From Deroplatys truncata (Eukaryota; Arthropoda; Insecta; Mantodea; Mantidae): a DNA stretch of 64,000 nt. The stretch spans positions 38,679,501 to 38,743,500 of the forward strand of contig CM060989.1 of the NCBI GenBank assembly GCA_030765065.1, in the 5' to 3' direction. Below the pieces are notes generated by a model that was not told the origin of the DNA, did no database searches, and was given only the letters and a program-made list of their open reading frames with translations. This document shows positions 13,001 to 28,000 of the stretch, in pieces (position 1 is the first letter of the stretch; each line of letters begins with the position of its first letter). Made by a program: the position numbers and the translations under genes.

Positions 13001-16000
13001 TACTGAAAAAGAAATTTTTCTAATGGGTTAGATTATTTATAACAAACCACCTACCACCTTAAGATGTTACCAGTAGAAAGCAATTCCAGTGTAAATTAAA
13101 ATACTTTATAATTCATCAATGTTTGTATAAATTGGGCACCGGGGTATCTCAGTGGTTTTGTTCATGGCTCTCATGCTGAGGTTCTGTGGTTCATTCCTGG
13201 CTCTGGGTTGGTGATTTAAGTCAGCCCTACCGAAGCCTTCGCCTCTGCTTCGCCCAAGACCCAACATGGTTTGGAGTCCACAGTAAAAGCTGTAGGTCCT
13301 CTCATGCCATCACCATTTACATTATCACCCCCTCATCAGAGGTAACAGACTGTGCCCTCTGGATGCCTCCAGGGTCCATACATTGCTTACTGAAACAAAG
13401 TTTCCCCAGAGTTTTATTGACCATATGGGGAGCATTGTAAACCAACCAATTGTTTGTATAAACTTGAGGATTTATAAACATTATGTGCATTTGTTCTTTT
13501 ATATATTTATGACAATGTCAGAAACTTGCATGAGTATAATGATAGCTAATAAAGTGAAATACTCAGTAACCCATTTTGCCCTGCTTCTGCATCTTACTAG
13601 TCATTCACCTATTTTCACCGCTTTACAGTAGTGAAAATAGTTCTGTGCCAGTGACCTACTTTCCTAGTGCACTTTAGAGAGTATGCCTAACCCCAGTTAC
13701 TCTCCTACAGGCAGCTGTCTGTCTGCTGGAAGACGTGGGACTTTGCTGATATGACATAAACACATAACACCACACCACTGCATGACTGGTTGGTTTATTG
13801 TCACTATGTTCAGATTGCTTTATCACTCTTTTATCCCCTCAGGGGCTCACCTTATGTGAGTACGGGTTTTTGGCGCACCCGGGGGTTCCCGAGCCAATCA
13901 TCGCCACATTCATCCCCTCACCCCCATCCGGTCAAGGTGGGTTCTTCAAGTGACCGGTGGACACAAAGTAGGCTCTCGTGCGTTCTTTGCATTCCATCCA
14001 TACCGCACCTCACCATCGTTTCTTTCTTCCCTTATCACTCTCCGACCATTTTGCACCACGACATTCGCATATCTCTTTTTCTTCCCTGCCGGCCTACCTT
14101 GCGTGCGAAACGCCCACACTGTTTTAGTTTCTTTTATCCTTTTATTTAAATCCTCCGTGGACACAGCCTGACGGATACCCGCGCACCGCGTGCGCAGCTG
14201 GGTGAGTGGGTAATGGTGTCATCCCCACCACCCGGGGTCGTCATGTAGGGTTTGTGTTCGTATCCACTGTTCAACTGCAGTCCCGCGGGGGGGGCCATTG
14301 CATGAGCTGCTGACTTCTGACGGCGATTGGGTCCCTCTGTCTATGTTCTGGGAGGTGTGACCCTGGGGTGAGTCTGGTATAGATAGGCCACTCACCCAAG
14401 CCGGGGTAACGCCCGAGAAGTCAGAGCCCGAGGTCGGAGACGGTTGCAATGGTGGAGGATTTTTTTCGCTATGGAGCACCCTTTCTCCATTATAAACAAC
14501 AAGCGCCGAAAAGTTTTAGTAACAGAAGTAGCACCGCCAACAGCTGGTTGTTACTTAGTGATTACCCGTACAGAGGAAGGACAATCATTCGAGAAGGTGA
14601 ACCCTTTTATCATCCAGAAGGGCATTGACTCAATTGCTGGTCCGGTTCTTTCCTGCACTCGGCTTTGTAATGGTTCGTTGTTAGTGCAAAGTAAATCCGA
14701 GGCACAAAGTAAGTCCTTGTTGAGCGCCACGCTTCTCCACGGTTATCCTATCCGTGTTGAGAAGCACCGCACCTTGAATTCTTGTCGAGGCGTTGTCACC
14801 ACGCATAGCATCGATGGCATATCGGACGAGGACCTGGTCGAATATCTTGCAGACCAGAAGGTGACAGCGGTTCATCGAGTGCAGGCCAAACGCGACGGCG
14901 TATTGGTACCCACTCGTACCCTGTTTCTAACATTTGATGGCGTCGATCTGCCCACGAGCATCTCCGCAGGGTACGAACGTATTTCTGTGAGGCCTTATAT
15001 TCCTAGACCTCTGCGTTGTTTTAAGTGCCAACGTTTTGGGCATACGCAAGTCTCATGTAAGAGTGCCGTTAACATCTGTGCAACATGTAGCCAGCCCTCA
15101 CACGAAGGTGCCTGTTCAACAGCCCCCGTCTGCGTTAATTGTAAAGGGTCACATTCTGCTTCGTTTGCCGACTGTCCGCGGTATTTGGACGAGAAGGCGA
15201 TCCAGGAGATCCGGGTAAAGGAGAAACTCTCCTTCGCCGAAGCCCGGAGGCGTTTCCATGCGCGCCAACCTTCACTCCTGCGATCTGGCACATTTAGTTC
15301 TGTTGTTGCCTCGCCAGTACCACGAGTAGATGCCGAAACTCAGACCTGGACCTTGACTGGATTAACCGCCACTACCATCCGGCCGTCTATTAAAGCTACT
15401 GTTACCAAGCCTTATAAACCTGGTCCAAAGTCAATGAAGTCGCAAGCCGCTGAAAAGAAGCCCAAGCAGAAACTACGTAGGGAAGATTTTTTGAAAGACC
15501 CTCCGCGTGCGCGCGGTAACAAAAGTTCACCTTCTCCTCGGAAGGTCCTGGGACAAGCCGCGCTCAGCGGCACCCCTCACCCATCGCCACCCAGAACCGA
15601 TTCACGGCGCTTGAATCGGTTTTTGGCACTGAGCGCGTGGGCCCTCCCTCCGAGGAAGCTATGGAGTCTGACCAACTCCATACAAAAAGCCCGAGCCCAA
15701 AGGTTAAACAAAAGGTAATTTTAAGCCGCCCTTCTAAATAGACAGTTTATCCCCTTTTTCTTAATGGCTATCCTGACCTGGAATGTACGTGGTGTACGAT
15801 CGCATAGGGCGGAACTGCAACTTTTATTGCGTTCCCATTCGCCTATGGTCGTATGTTTGCAGGAGACTAAGCTTCGCCCTCACGATCCTTTTGATCTCCG
15901 AGGATATACTCCGGTTCGCTACGACCTTGAACCGGAGGAGGGTACTCCTGCTCATGGTGGTGTCATGATTTTGGTGCGTAATGACGTTCATTTTCAAACT

Positions 16001-19000
16001 ATCACACTTACGTCCGACTTGCAAGCTGTTGCCATTAGACTGCAGTTACCCGGTTTTTTCTTTTCTGTTTGTTCTGTGTATACACCTCCATCGTCTCCCC
16101 TCGCTCCCGCGGACATTCGATCTCTCCTGTCCGCTCTCCCAACACCATTTCTTCTGTTGGGAGATTTTAATGCCCATCACCCACTATGGGGTTCGCCAAG
16201 GGCTTGTGCGAGGGGAACTCTTCTTTCCGACATTTTTTATCAGTTCAATCTTTCCATCCTCAATACAGGTGCACCTACTTTTATTTCTGATTCTTCTGGT
16301 ACATTTTCTCACCTGGACCTTGCCATTTGCTCACTCCAGCTTGCACGTCGTCTTCAGTGGAACGTCGTCGCTGACACCTACTCCAGCGACCATTACCCCT
16401 GCATCGTTTCTCTTCTGTCGCACCACGTACAGCATTCCAGAGTACCTACCTGGATATTCGCCAAAGCCGACTGGAGCTTGTATTCCAGCCTCGTGCATTT
16501 TGACGACCAGCCCTTCTCCGACATTAACCAACTTGTGCAGCACCTTACGTCTATTATTTTCTCTGCCGCCGAACGCGCAATACCCCGTTCATCCTCCCAA
16601 CCTCGGCGGCCACCTGTTCCGTGGTGGAACGAGGATTGTCGGGACGCCGTTCGTGCCCGTAGGACTGCACTTAGGGTGTTTCGGCGACACCCTACACTTG
16701 ATAATTTGGTGACTTTTAAACAATCGCGCGCCAGGGCTCGTCGCATTATTCAGGATAGCAAGAAGGCATCTTGGGCTCGTTTTGTCGAGTCTTTTAATCG
16801 TTTTACGCCTTCATCCGTTGTTTGGGATCAACTTCGTCGCTTCTCAGGTAAAGTGTCACATTGTACTGTTTCTGGCCTTCAGGTTTCTAATGCCACCATA
16901 GTGGATCCGGCTGCCATCGCTAACACTCTGGGTGCTGCCTTTGAGGCGGTTTCCAGTTCAGACCATTATTCCGCCGGCTTTCGCTCTATTAAAGACCGGC
17001 TGGATTCCGCATCATATACTTTTCGGTCTGCTAATGATGAATGCTATAACGAACTATTCACAATGAGGGAGCTGGAGCACGCTCTTCATTGCTCTCGGCA
17101 CTCCGCTCCTGGGCCGGACGGCATTCATGTCCTGATGTTAAAGAACCTTTCAGCCGACAGTAAACTCTTTCTCTTACAGGTCTATAACCGTATTTGGCAA
17201 GACGGCATTTTTCCTTCCGTTTGGCGCGAAGCCACCATTGTCCCTATACTTAAGCCTGGGAAGGATCGCCAACTACCTTCCAGCTACCGCCCTATCTCCC
17301 TCACCAGTTGCATTTGCAAGGTGATGGAGCGCATGATCAACGGGCGGTTGACATGGTGGCTTGAGTCTCAGAAACTTCTAGCGAACGCTCAGTGCGGGTT
17401 TCGTCGCTATCGCTCTACCGTCGACCATCTGGTGTCCTTGTCGACGCATATTCTGAATGGATTTCTGAGAAAGTGTCAAACCGTGGCTGTATTTTTTGAC
17501 CTGGAGAAAGCTTATGACACTTGTTGGAGGGGCGGCATTTTACGTACACTTCACGATTGGAATATCCGCGGTCGTCTTCCCATATTTCTTCGGGAGTTTA
17601 TGACGCACCGCGTCTTTCGTGTACGTGTGGGCTCGGTTTTCTCTCGTCGTTTTATTCAAGAGAACGGAGTACCGCAGCGCTCTGTACTCAGTGTCACACT
17701 TTTTGCGATTGCTATCAACCCCATTGTTGATTGTATTCCACCTGGCATTTCATCGTCCCTTTTTGTTGACGATTTCGCTATTTATTGTAGTTCACGGCGG
17801 ACCTGTCTACTCGAACGCCGTCTCCAGAGCTGTATCGACCGTCTCTACGCCTGGAGTAACGCCAACGGCTTTAATTTCTCCGCCGAGAAATCCGTCTGCA
17901 TCAACTTTTGGCGCCGGAAGTATTTCCCTCCGCCCTCTCTCCATCTTGGGCCAGGGGTACTTCCGTTTGCAGACGAGGCGAAATTTTTGGGGTTGATTTT
18001 TGACAGGAAGTTGTGTTGGACCTCGCACGTTTCCTTTTTAAAAGCAAAGTGTGACCGTTCTCTTAATATTTTACGTGTTTTAAGTGGCACATCCTGGGGA
18101 GCTGATCGGACCGTCCTTCTTCGCCTTTATCGCTCTTTGGTCCGATCCAAGCTTGATTACGGGTGTATTGTTTATTCATCGGCACGTCCATCTGTGTTAC
18201 GTCGATTGAATGCCATTCACCATCGTGGCATAAGAGTCGCTACAGGGGCCTTTCCAACTAGCCCTGTACCCAGTCTGTACGCAGAAGCTGCAGAGCCTCC
18301 GCTGTCCTTCCGGCGTGAGATGCTTTTGTGCAGCTATGCTTGTCGACTCTCAAGCTTGCCTAACCACCCGTCCTTCGATGTATTTTACGAGGATTCGCTT
18401 GATCGCCAATATTTCGTTAGCTCCTCTGCATTGCTCCCTCCAGGGGTTCGATTTCGACTGCTACTTCGGCATTTGGACGTTACGCCAGCGCCGGCCCTTA
18501 CCCGAGGGGAAACGCGCTTTCCTTCATGGTCGCGCGCGGAGGTCCACATCCACCTTGGGCTAACGTCGATGCCGAAGAATGAGACCCCTGCTTCAGTCCT
18601 TAGATCCGCATTTTTAGCACTTCAGGCAACATTCGGAAACTGTCATTTTATTTATACTGATGGGTCTAAGACTGATGTTGGAGTAGGATGTGCCTTTGTT
18701 TTAGGTGCGCATAGTTTTACTTTTCGTTTACCCGGACAATGTTCGATTTATACCGCCGAACTTTTTAGTATCTATCAATATGTTTTATACATTCAGCGGC
18801 AAGTCTTACGGCGTTGTGTTGTTTGTTCGGACTCTCTGAGTGCCCTTCAGAGTATTAACGCGCTGTACACTTACCACCCCCTCGTACAGCGCATTCATGA
18901 CCTGCTCCATTCGCTTGGTGCCTCTGGCATCAGCGTCTCTTTTATGTGGATTCCAGGTCATGTGGGTATCTCAGGGAATGAGTCGGCCGACGCCGCTGCG

Positions 19001-22000
19001 AAATCGGCGATTTTATTACCCAGATTTTTTACTTCTGTTGTTCCCTCGTCAGATTCGTGTGTTATTTTACGTCGCCGCATCCTCTCGCGCTGGCGCGATG
19101 AGTGGACGGCCCTCCGGGGGAACAAGTTGCGGGAGGTTAAACCTCTTCCGCTAGTCTGGGCTACCTCTTCCCGTGCTTCTCGTCGGGAGGAGGTACTTTT
19201 AACACGCCTTCGTGTCGGACATTGCCTTTTTAGTCATAGATACCTGTTAAGTGGTGATCCCGCACCTCTGTGTGGTCAGTGTGACGTGCTCTTAACGGTC
19301 CGTCACATTTTAACCGAGTGTCAAGTTTTAGCTCCACTGCGCGTTCGCGTGGGTCTGCCTGTTGGCCTAGCCAACGACGCGCATGCTGTAGAATGTCTTT
19401 TACGTTTTATCACTGACATTGGTTTTAGCCATCGCATTTGATGCGCTGAGCGCCTTTTAGCTGTTTGATTTTATATTGTTAGTTTTAATGGGGCCCTTCT
19501 CCCCAGACATAAGGCGCTCATGTTCCTTGCATTCTACAGTTCTTGACACGTTTTATTCTTTTAGTGACCATGATTTTAGTGTGTTGGTTTTTCAGATATA
19601 TTTCTTGTTATTATTGTTATTATTATTGTTATTGTTTTTATTGTTATTGTTATTGTTATTCTATTGTTATTTTTAACTTTTTTGACATCGCGGGTTTGTG
19701 TCCCGTTTTTTAATTATGCGGTTTTTTACCTGTCTTTTATATTTTGACCTTATATTTTACACATTGTAAGGGCGCTGATGACCGCAGCAGTTTAGCGCCC
19801 TTAAACCGCATATCATCATCATCATCATCATCACCCTTTTATATTTACACATTATACACAAACCTTGTCACTCGAATGCATTGTCTTAAACTAGCAGGGG
19901 CTTTATTAGTGTGATAAACACACTACACCAGAAATATCACCACCGTCGTTTTCTTCTGCAAGACTTTCCCTTTCATCATCTTCAGTTTTCTTCTCCTTCA
20001 CTGTCATTATGTTCCCTAACTTGGATTACAAAGCCTAATATGACATTTTAAAACAGGCCTTCTTGTTTTTCCTCTTCTTCAATATATTTGTCTTTCTACT
20101 TAATAACGTGCTGACAGGCATTTTCCCACTTTTCCATGTTAATGTCGTCAACATGTTGTTAGCTAAGCTTCATAAATACCAATGGATAGGACGGTAATCG
20201 GAGAACACTGTGCATGGCCTACAAACTAACAACGTAAATTTTCGGAACAGGCCTTTGACCTTTACTTAGGTTATAAAGCTCCAAACTTAGCATCCTTTCA
20301 TGGAGTGGGGCAAGCCCTGCATCTTATTTTGGCATGAGAACGTCGGGGCCTTTTCCAACTGCACACTGTGGTATGGTGTGTTATCAATCACCAAAACAGA
20401 TATTGGAGGCAAGTTAGGAATTAGTTTTTCCATGGCCATTTTTTGTATTTTTCCCGATCATTTTGTGATATATTAACTTTTTTTTATTTTTACATAAAAA
20501 TTTGCAGAAGACAAGAACCTCCAATAAACACACCAAAATACACAATATATGCAATTCAAGTTTAATTAAGGAAACACAGGGGCATCATTTAGGGGGGCAG
20601 GGGGTCAATTGCCCCCTCGCCCTAAGTTACAAGAAATAATTAGGACTCATTATTGCTCTACCAAAAGAAAAATTATGACATCTATACTTTTAATACAAAT
20701 ATTTCACATTTAAGAAATATTAAGATTATTCTCTTTTAGGCATATATGTTGTTAAAATCCACATGAAAATTCGGGAAACTGCTCCAAACAATATTGCCCC
20801 CCCCCATGCAGAAACTGAAATGACACTCTTACAGAAACATATAGTAACTAATTTATAAACAGAAAGTTCAGGGTAGCATAAAGTTATAAACAGACGGCTG
20901 GCAAGAGAGATGTTACGGACTCTGCTGCCGCTAGACTGAACTGATTGCACTCACTGCGCACGCCCAAGAATTGGGGCTCGCACACTGTCCAGATAACCAC
21001 TGCGCATCCAGGCTTTACCGGCACAGAACCATCATCCCTATTATATATTCTACCATAACTGCTGAAAATATAAATCTTAATGCAACTCTTCATATGTTAA
21101 TGCTATATGGGATAGAAGTATGGGGATTAGAAGGATGGGAAGTCATAGATGAGGTGCATAGGAAATTTTGCAAAGAAATACTTGGGCTACCAAATGCAAC
21201 TGCCAGACAGGTAGCACAAATAGAGCTGGGTAGAGTGCCAAGCAAGGGAAAGATTATGGAAAGGCCATTGAAATATTGGTATAGAATATTGAAATTGGAA
21301 GAAAGGAATTTGTTAAAATTGTGTTTAGTATATCAAGAGAAAAATTTAAAGAATAAGGGATGGGTAGATTGCCTCAGAAATAACTTGGAAAGTAGTGGGT
21401 TAGGGGAAATGTGCAGAAGAGAAAATAATGTGAATAACTTCTGGAAGTTGGCAAGGAAAAGATTTGAGGACATAGAAATACAAAAAATATTTAGTGAGAT
21501 AACTGACATGAGATCTTTAGTCTACTATATACCAATGAAAGACTCATGGGGAAGGGAAAAGTATATAGAAGTGACAAATAAAGAGCGGGAAGGTATTGCA
21601 TGGTTGAAAGCAGGTGTATGGAGATTAAAAGGCTTAAGGAAAGGTATTTCACAAATTCAATGTCCTATATGTGGCGGAAAGGAGGATGTGGAACACATTT
21701 TATTTGAATATAGTGGGGCCCAAGTGTGGAGAAAAGAGTATATCAATAAGAAATGGTTTAAAATAGATAGAAATGTAGCAGTAGTTGACATGTTTAAAAA
21801 AGATAGTAAGAAGATGGGACAATTTTTATACAAGGTGAGAAATAAATGGATATGGACAGTAAATAGACAAATGGAGTAATAAAGTAGAATTGATAAACTA
21901 TTGTAAAATATGAGTATGACTGGTACAGAGCTAGGGCTGAACACCGGACATATTCACTTGTATATAGTTTAGCATAAATAAATAAAAAAAAAAATATGTT

Positions 22001-25000
22001 TTGAAGTAAATTCTCTAATTTGAAAGAGTGAACTCAATGTAGCATTATGCCAATATCTAATACACCTTCCTCTGTAATGTACATTAAATCACTATTTTGA
22101 ATTTCAGGGCTCTGTATGTGGGCAGCTATTTTCAGAGCTTCTTCATGAGCTTGTTACTCTCAACAATGCCTGTGAACCAATCAAAAGTCCAGAGCAACAC
22201 TTAAGTCAGCTGCTTGAAGAGCTACCATTAGTAGAGCAAATACCAATATTGCATAGACTTGACCATTCAGTTCATACTACAAGAATGTGGGCTACTAATA
22301 CAGCTCGTGGCCTCATTAATTCTTGGACAGTGGATGCCTTCTTTCTAGTGACACAGACTGACATTAATCTTTGCCTAGGTGAATTACAGCAACTTCAGGT
22401 ACCATTATTTTGTTTACAAATAAACTTAGTTATTGTTACAGCCTGGATTTCAAGCAAAATGCCCTTTTTGATGGGTAATAAATCAAAAGTTATGTAGATA
22501 CAGTCAAGTTTTGAGGTATTTGGAAGTGATAGAACCACTTTTTATTTTGCCTCTTTAAGATGTAGCTGGATATTTCAATTATAAGTGTCAAATTTTGCTC
22601 TTATTAAATGCTACACTCACTGCTGGGCATTCCTTTCACGTCCTTAGACCAGGCCTTTCCCCTTCACCTAGAGTGTAGAAGTTTTATTATTTGTGGAAGA
22701 AAATAGGAAGTGGATCAATCTACAATTAGAAACAGTAGTAAATAGTCAAATATGATTAACTGTAATTTTATTTAACAATTGTAAATAAAACCATATATAA
22801 ACAATGTATTGAAGTTAAAATAGCAAGAATGAAATTAAAATTGAAACTGATAAAAGTAACCAGCTTAGAAAGCATTGTAAGCAATATGTAATTTGCTCTA
22901 GACGTTCTTGGGCTTCAAGCCAGGTGAAGTGATGTGGAGACATCGACGTTTTGGGAGGGAGCGTACATCTCTCCCATCTTCAGGATGCTGAATGATTGGA
23001 TCGGTATTTTGGGCCCGTTTATATACTCGTCATGGCGGCGGGCATGGACTGCGTAGAAAACGCGAGCTGGCCTTCACTGTGTGGCGGACCTCAATGAAAA
23101 CACGTTTCTTCGGAGGGTAGCTAATGTGTTGGTGTTTTGTTTTTTCTGTGTCATTTCAGCCTGTCAATTTCGATATTGGTAGCCGGTTTCCAGGAGGAAC
23201 TGAGCTGTAGACCAGCATCCCGGTTGAGCGTGCCCTTCTCTGAGGCGATGGCCAGCGCCTCCTTGACCTTGCACTCCCAGTAGCCGTTGCACCGGGCAAC
23301 GATGGTGGTCTCGCGGAAGTTGGCTCTGTGGTCCATATCAAAGCAGTGTTCAGTCAACCCAGATTTTTCTGGCTGCATTAGCCGGATAGACCTCTCATGC
23401 TCCTTGACCCTGGTAGTTATGGTCCTGACTGTTTGTCCTATGTATGGGGCACCACATTCACAAGGAATGCGATAGACTCCTGATACTTGGAGGCCTAGCT
23501 GGTCTTTCATTGGCCTGATTAGGTTTTTTATCTTCAGAGGAGGTTTGTGTATGGTCTTGATGTTGTGTTTGGCCAGGATTCTGCTGATTTTGCCAGATAG
23601 GTTACCGGTGTATGGAATGCAGGCTGTGGCGGTGGGTTTCTCTGGAGCTGGCTGTGTGGTAGGCTTTGCTTTCTTGGCTTTGGTGAGTGCAGCAGTGACG
23701 TCATAATCGGAGGGTGTATTTTAAATGCCGCAGCTCTTGTGTTAGATGGCTCGGATCCGAGACAGCGACTGCTCTGTGGGCCAAGGTGTTTAGTACGCCG
23801 ATCTTTTGTGATTTGTGGTGAAAACTGTTGGCCTTAAGGTAGAGGTCTGTATGTGTGGGCTTGCGGTAACAGCGTGCCCAAGTGTACCGTTGCTGTTTTT
23901 AGATATTAGGATACCGATCCAATCATTCAGCATCCTGAAGATGGGAGAGATGTATGCTTCCGAAATGTTGATGTCTCCACATCACTTGGCTTGAAGCCCG
24001 AGAACGTCTAGAGCATATTCGTCGCCAGAAAAGCTTCAACTCTTATTTCAATATGCAATTTACATGAAATTGGCTGAGCATAAAAACATAAACCAGCTGA
24101 GTACTTCACCAGATTCACATGCTGAGTTATGCTCCCTCATGCTGAATATCTCCTGGTTTCCCAATGGTTCCAGTAATGGCACACCCCGGCTGGGCCCGTC
24201 ATGTCGATGGGGCAGTAGTTGCTTGCAGACTCTCCTTGAAGTGATTGCCCAAGTTGTCCCAAAACGAGGGGAATATATACCACTGCTCAGGGTGGGGCTG
24301 GGTGAGAAGAATGCCAGCTGCAACAGAGCTCTCTATAGCTTGCGCAGGCAGGCCATTTGAACAGCTAATTAGTAACGGAGAATTTCAACTGCTACATAAA
24401 TCAACTTAAACTTTTTTCAATTTATTTTCAATTCTTCTAATGCATACAACTCTAGATGATGGACACCACTTGGACATCCTTTACATTGAATGTGACAATC
24501 TTTCATATTGTAATGTCATGTGAAAACAAACATAACATTATTTAGTTATGGTTCTAAACTCAGTCAACCATTGAAAAGTAAATTTCACAGTTACGTTACT
24601 AAATTTGTTTCTCATGTGTTTTCAATTGAATGGAACATTTTATTACGTAAGATTTGTGAAAAGACAGTTAATCAAGAAAAAAGGTATTTTATCAATTTCC
24701 ACATGTTAACAACAAAAGTACAAACCTGCTCTTGCATAAAGGAAAATAAGGCTACTTCCAATAGCTGTTGCCACATCTAGTTTTGATTAGATTTGTATAA
24801 ATCATTAGTTGATGCCAGCAGGATCTAATACAAAAACATTTACAGCAATACCTTGTGGTGATATGCAACAATTAAAATATATAATTTGTATGACTTTTAT
24901 ACCAAATATTCATTATTAAATATATTATAATTATTACTTTTTAAAATTAATAATGTTTTTTTTTTTAATTTACAGTGCCATTTATTTTACATTTTTATTG

Positions 25001-28000
25001 CCTTCTCTGCCTGCTTATATTAACTACCAACATTGAACATGGATGAAAAATTGGATGATATTAATGAGAAAATTAGAATTGTCAGTAAAGTTAAGTATTT
25101 AGGATCAATCATAGAAGCAAAAAATTTGGGAAGTATTGGATATAAAAAGGAATGTATTGGAAATAATAGAAGAGAGAAGATTAAAATGGTTCAGCCATGC
25201 GAAAAGAAAGGGAAATAATATAATAGTAAGAATGATGTTAGAATAGGAAGCTGAAGGAAACTGAGGTCAGGGAAGACAAAGAGAATAATGGATGGATAGA
25301 GTCTAAAGGCGGATGATGTTTAGAAACAGATGAACATGCAGAGGATGTTGTAAATGCCTAAACATCCAGCCTCTAGTTGTTATAGAGCCAAAAGCAAAGA
25401 GCTTAAGAGTTTGTTTAAATTGTGAGATGTAATTCACAAGTAGGAATTGTACATCAGTAATAATCCAAAAGTAAAACTAAGCAATTATTTTTCTTTTTTA
25501 GTGTAAAAATAGTAAAGATACATAAAAGTGCCCTGTTGTTTTAAGATATCTAAAGCAAAAGCAAATAATTACATTGCTGGTTTAATTTTATAGGTAATTT
25601 TTATCAACAAATTGAGCATTTATGCAAAATTTATCATTACTTATCCTTAATATAAAAGTAAAAACAAACAAAAAAGGCAAAACAGCAGTTAGGGATTTTG
25701 AAATTTGCAGAATCCAATGGAATGGATGAAAAAAATGTCTCATAATATTTTGTATAAATGTTGTGTTTCATATAGTTTGTAAAAATCTTTATATGTTTCA
25801 TATATTTTTTTAATTTTTCTTTCATACCCTATTGCCAATGAGTGGAATTTTTGGAATATTTGGGAGATGTTTACTAATAGGAACATAACAGATGGCTCAT
25901 GAGAATGAGCAAAAAGGAAAGTTATATCTGGAAAAATTATTCACACCTGTAACACCAGTTTATAACATCTAGTATAAGTGTGTGCACGTGTGTGGATTGT
26001 ATAAACAAATATGAGTAGCTATGCTTATCTTATATTGTTACACAATAAGCACAAAATATTAATTTCTTTTATGATATAGTATTACAATAATTTTTACATT
26101 TTAGCTTACAGATCATCAGAACATGTCTGAAATTCAAAGTGAACATGTTATGGTGTGTGCTAAAATGAGAGCAAAGCTGGTATCAGAAGTGAAAGAAAAC
26201 ATTTGTAAACTAAAGGTGAGTCTGACAACAGTTGCTTTGCTGAATGGCATTCATTAGGAATATCTTATAAAGTTAATGATTATTTTGAAGCTATTGACAG
26301 TATTAGATAATTGGTTATCTAAAGACAGATTTGAACTACTGTAAAACCCCATTAACATGAATTCCAAGGGTACAAAAAATAAAGAGTTCATCTTAAAAAA
26401 AATTGTGATAATTGGAGATTACAATTTTAGTTTTTTTTTTAATATTAGCCATTTATGTACGTACATATTATGCTCTCATAGAAAACAGTATACTGTAGGT
26501 TATGTAATTATCTTTAAAAAAGACTACTTCACAGATCATTTTCTGGTGAAACATTCAAGTGAGTTATGCTGTTGCTGATGGGAACGAAAGTGCGTGGAAA
26601 CTTCATGGCCAACTATGTTCCAGCTTCAGTAAACCGACAATCTTTAGACTTGGCAATTCCATATTGGTTAGCAGTTGTTTTCTTCAATGCACCATGATCC
26701 ACTTCCTCTAGGATTTTTAGTTTTTGTTTGCTTGTCTGCTTCCTCTTGGCCATAATTAGTGTCTTACTGTTTGCAAGTTTTAATGTTACATATGATGAAA
26801 TTATACTTGTTGTTTGAATGAAGAAAACACACTATAATCCAATTGTTGGCAGCATAATGCTCAGATTGTCAAGTGACTGCATCAGCTAGTGTTAATGTTA
26901 ATTCAATTACTCCTAGCCCACACACTTAAATAACCAGGAATTTAATATGTAAAGGTTTACATAGCAGAAAAACAACAGGAAAGAACAATGTGAAAAGCTT
27001 TGGAGGTTCACATTAAATGAGATTTAATGATTCAAGGGACAAAAAAACAAATCATAGTTTATGGTAACCAAAATTTGCATTAACTGATAAAACTTTCTAT
27101 AAGAAACAATACATACTGCCGGGACAAAATATTTGTTCATGTCAACAGAGTGTTTTGACTTAAGTGAGCTCATGTTAACAAGGTTTTACTGTAATTCACT
27201 CGCATCCTTAGGTTATAAATACCTGAGCATGTTTCAGAATCATTATTCCCATCTTCAGCCGTTGACCTACTTCTTGGTAGATATCTGGATGTTCTGGTTT
27301 CCTGTGGTAACATCTGTAAGGTATGTTATGAACTTGGTAAGTTCTAATGCTAGAATATCGAAATTCATGGCAATTCTTCTGTTTCCTTAAAATGAAATAT
27401 ACGTAATGTCACAATCTAAGCACTCTGTTGCATATATTACCAATTTGTTTTCTAGAGGTATCTTGTATTTTAATGATGAGCCAAGGAGACTCCTGATATT
27501 GTATCTGTTTTGAGGGTCCAGTTTGATGTTGAAGCTCTTCAAGATTTTCTCAAACTTTTTGGTATAATTGTAGGTTATAGGTGATTGGGCTGACTCTGTA
27601 TTCATTAATTGGTTTAAGCATAGAAGCAACATTAGTTGTCTTTTGAATATGTTTACTTTCTTTGTTATAGTGGAAGTATTGAATCCATCAAAAACTGCTT
27701 CTAATTCTATTCTTTTTCTGTATTGATTAGAGTGGAATGTTAACTAGCTTACAGACTATGTACTCACCAATACAGAATCAAAATAGGATACAAACATATA
27801 ATTAACTTAGCAGTTTTAAATTAATTCAGTACATCCAATATAATAATGAAAACAAACAGATTCAAAAGACAACACTTCTACACTGAATACAGGCAGACCT
27901 GTCACCCACAATTATGCCAAACTTTGAAAATCTTCAAGAAATTCAACATCAAATTTGCCCCTCAGAACAGATAAAATATAGGAATCTTCTTGGCATCATT

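Larger units (their letters stand above)
13830..19835 (+). mobile_element. I-group LINE, apparently full length, both ORFs open
   Basis: It has a GC-rich 5' leader from about 13830, ORF1 (14444-15718), ORF2 (15764-19441), then a 3' UTR ending in an (ATC)n tract at 19809-19833 rather than poly(A). It is far richer in GC than the flanking intron. APE-type endonuclease plus RT plus RNase H in one ORF places it in the I superfamily. The absence of any stop or frameshift in about 5 kb of coding DNA suggests a recent insertion. It lies in sense orientation inside the intron between exons 3 and 4. Confidence 0.88.
22897..24012 (-). mobile_element. PLE-2, truncated, flanked by ~105-bp inverted repeats
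   Basis: The ends TCTAGACGTTCT and AGAACGTCTAGA open inverted repeats of about 105 bp (22897-23007 and 23911-24012). Inside, on the minus strand, is the C-terminal part of a Penelope RT followed by a GIY-YIG endonuclease. Only about 0.9 kb of interior remains, so this is a heavily truncated and broken copy. Each repeat carries a hammerhead-like motif. Confidence 0.85.

Noticed and set aside
24064-24360. Possible extra host exon
   Set aside because: No acceptor/donor pair keeps the phase between exons 4 and 5, and the protein matches no CCDC142 feature I know.
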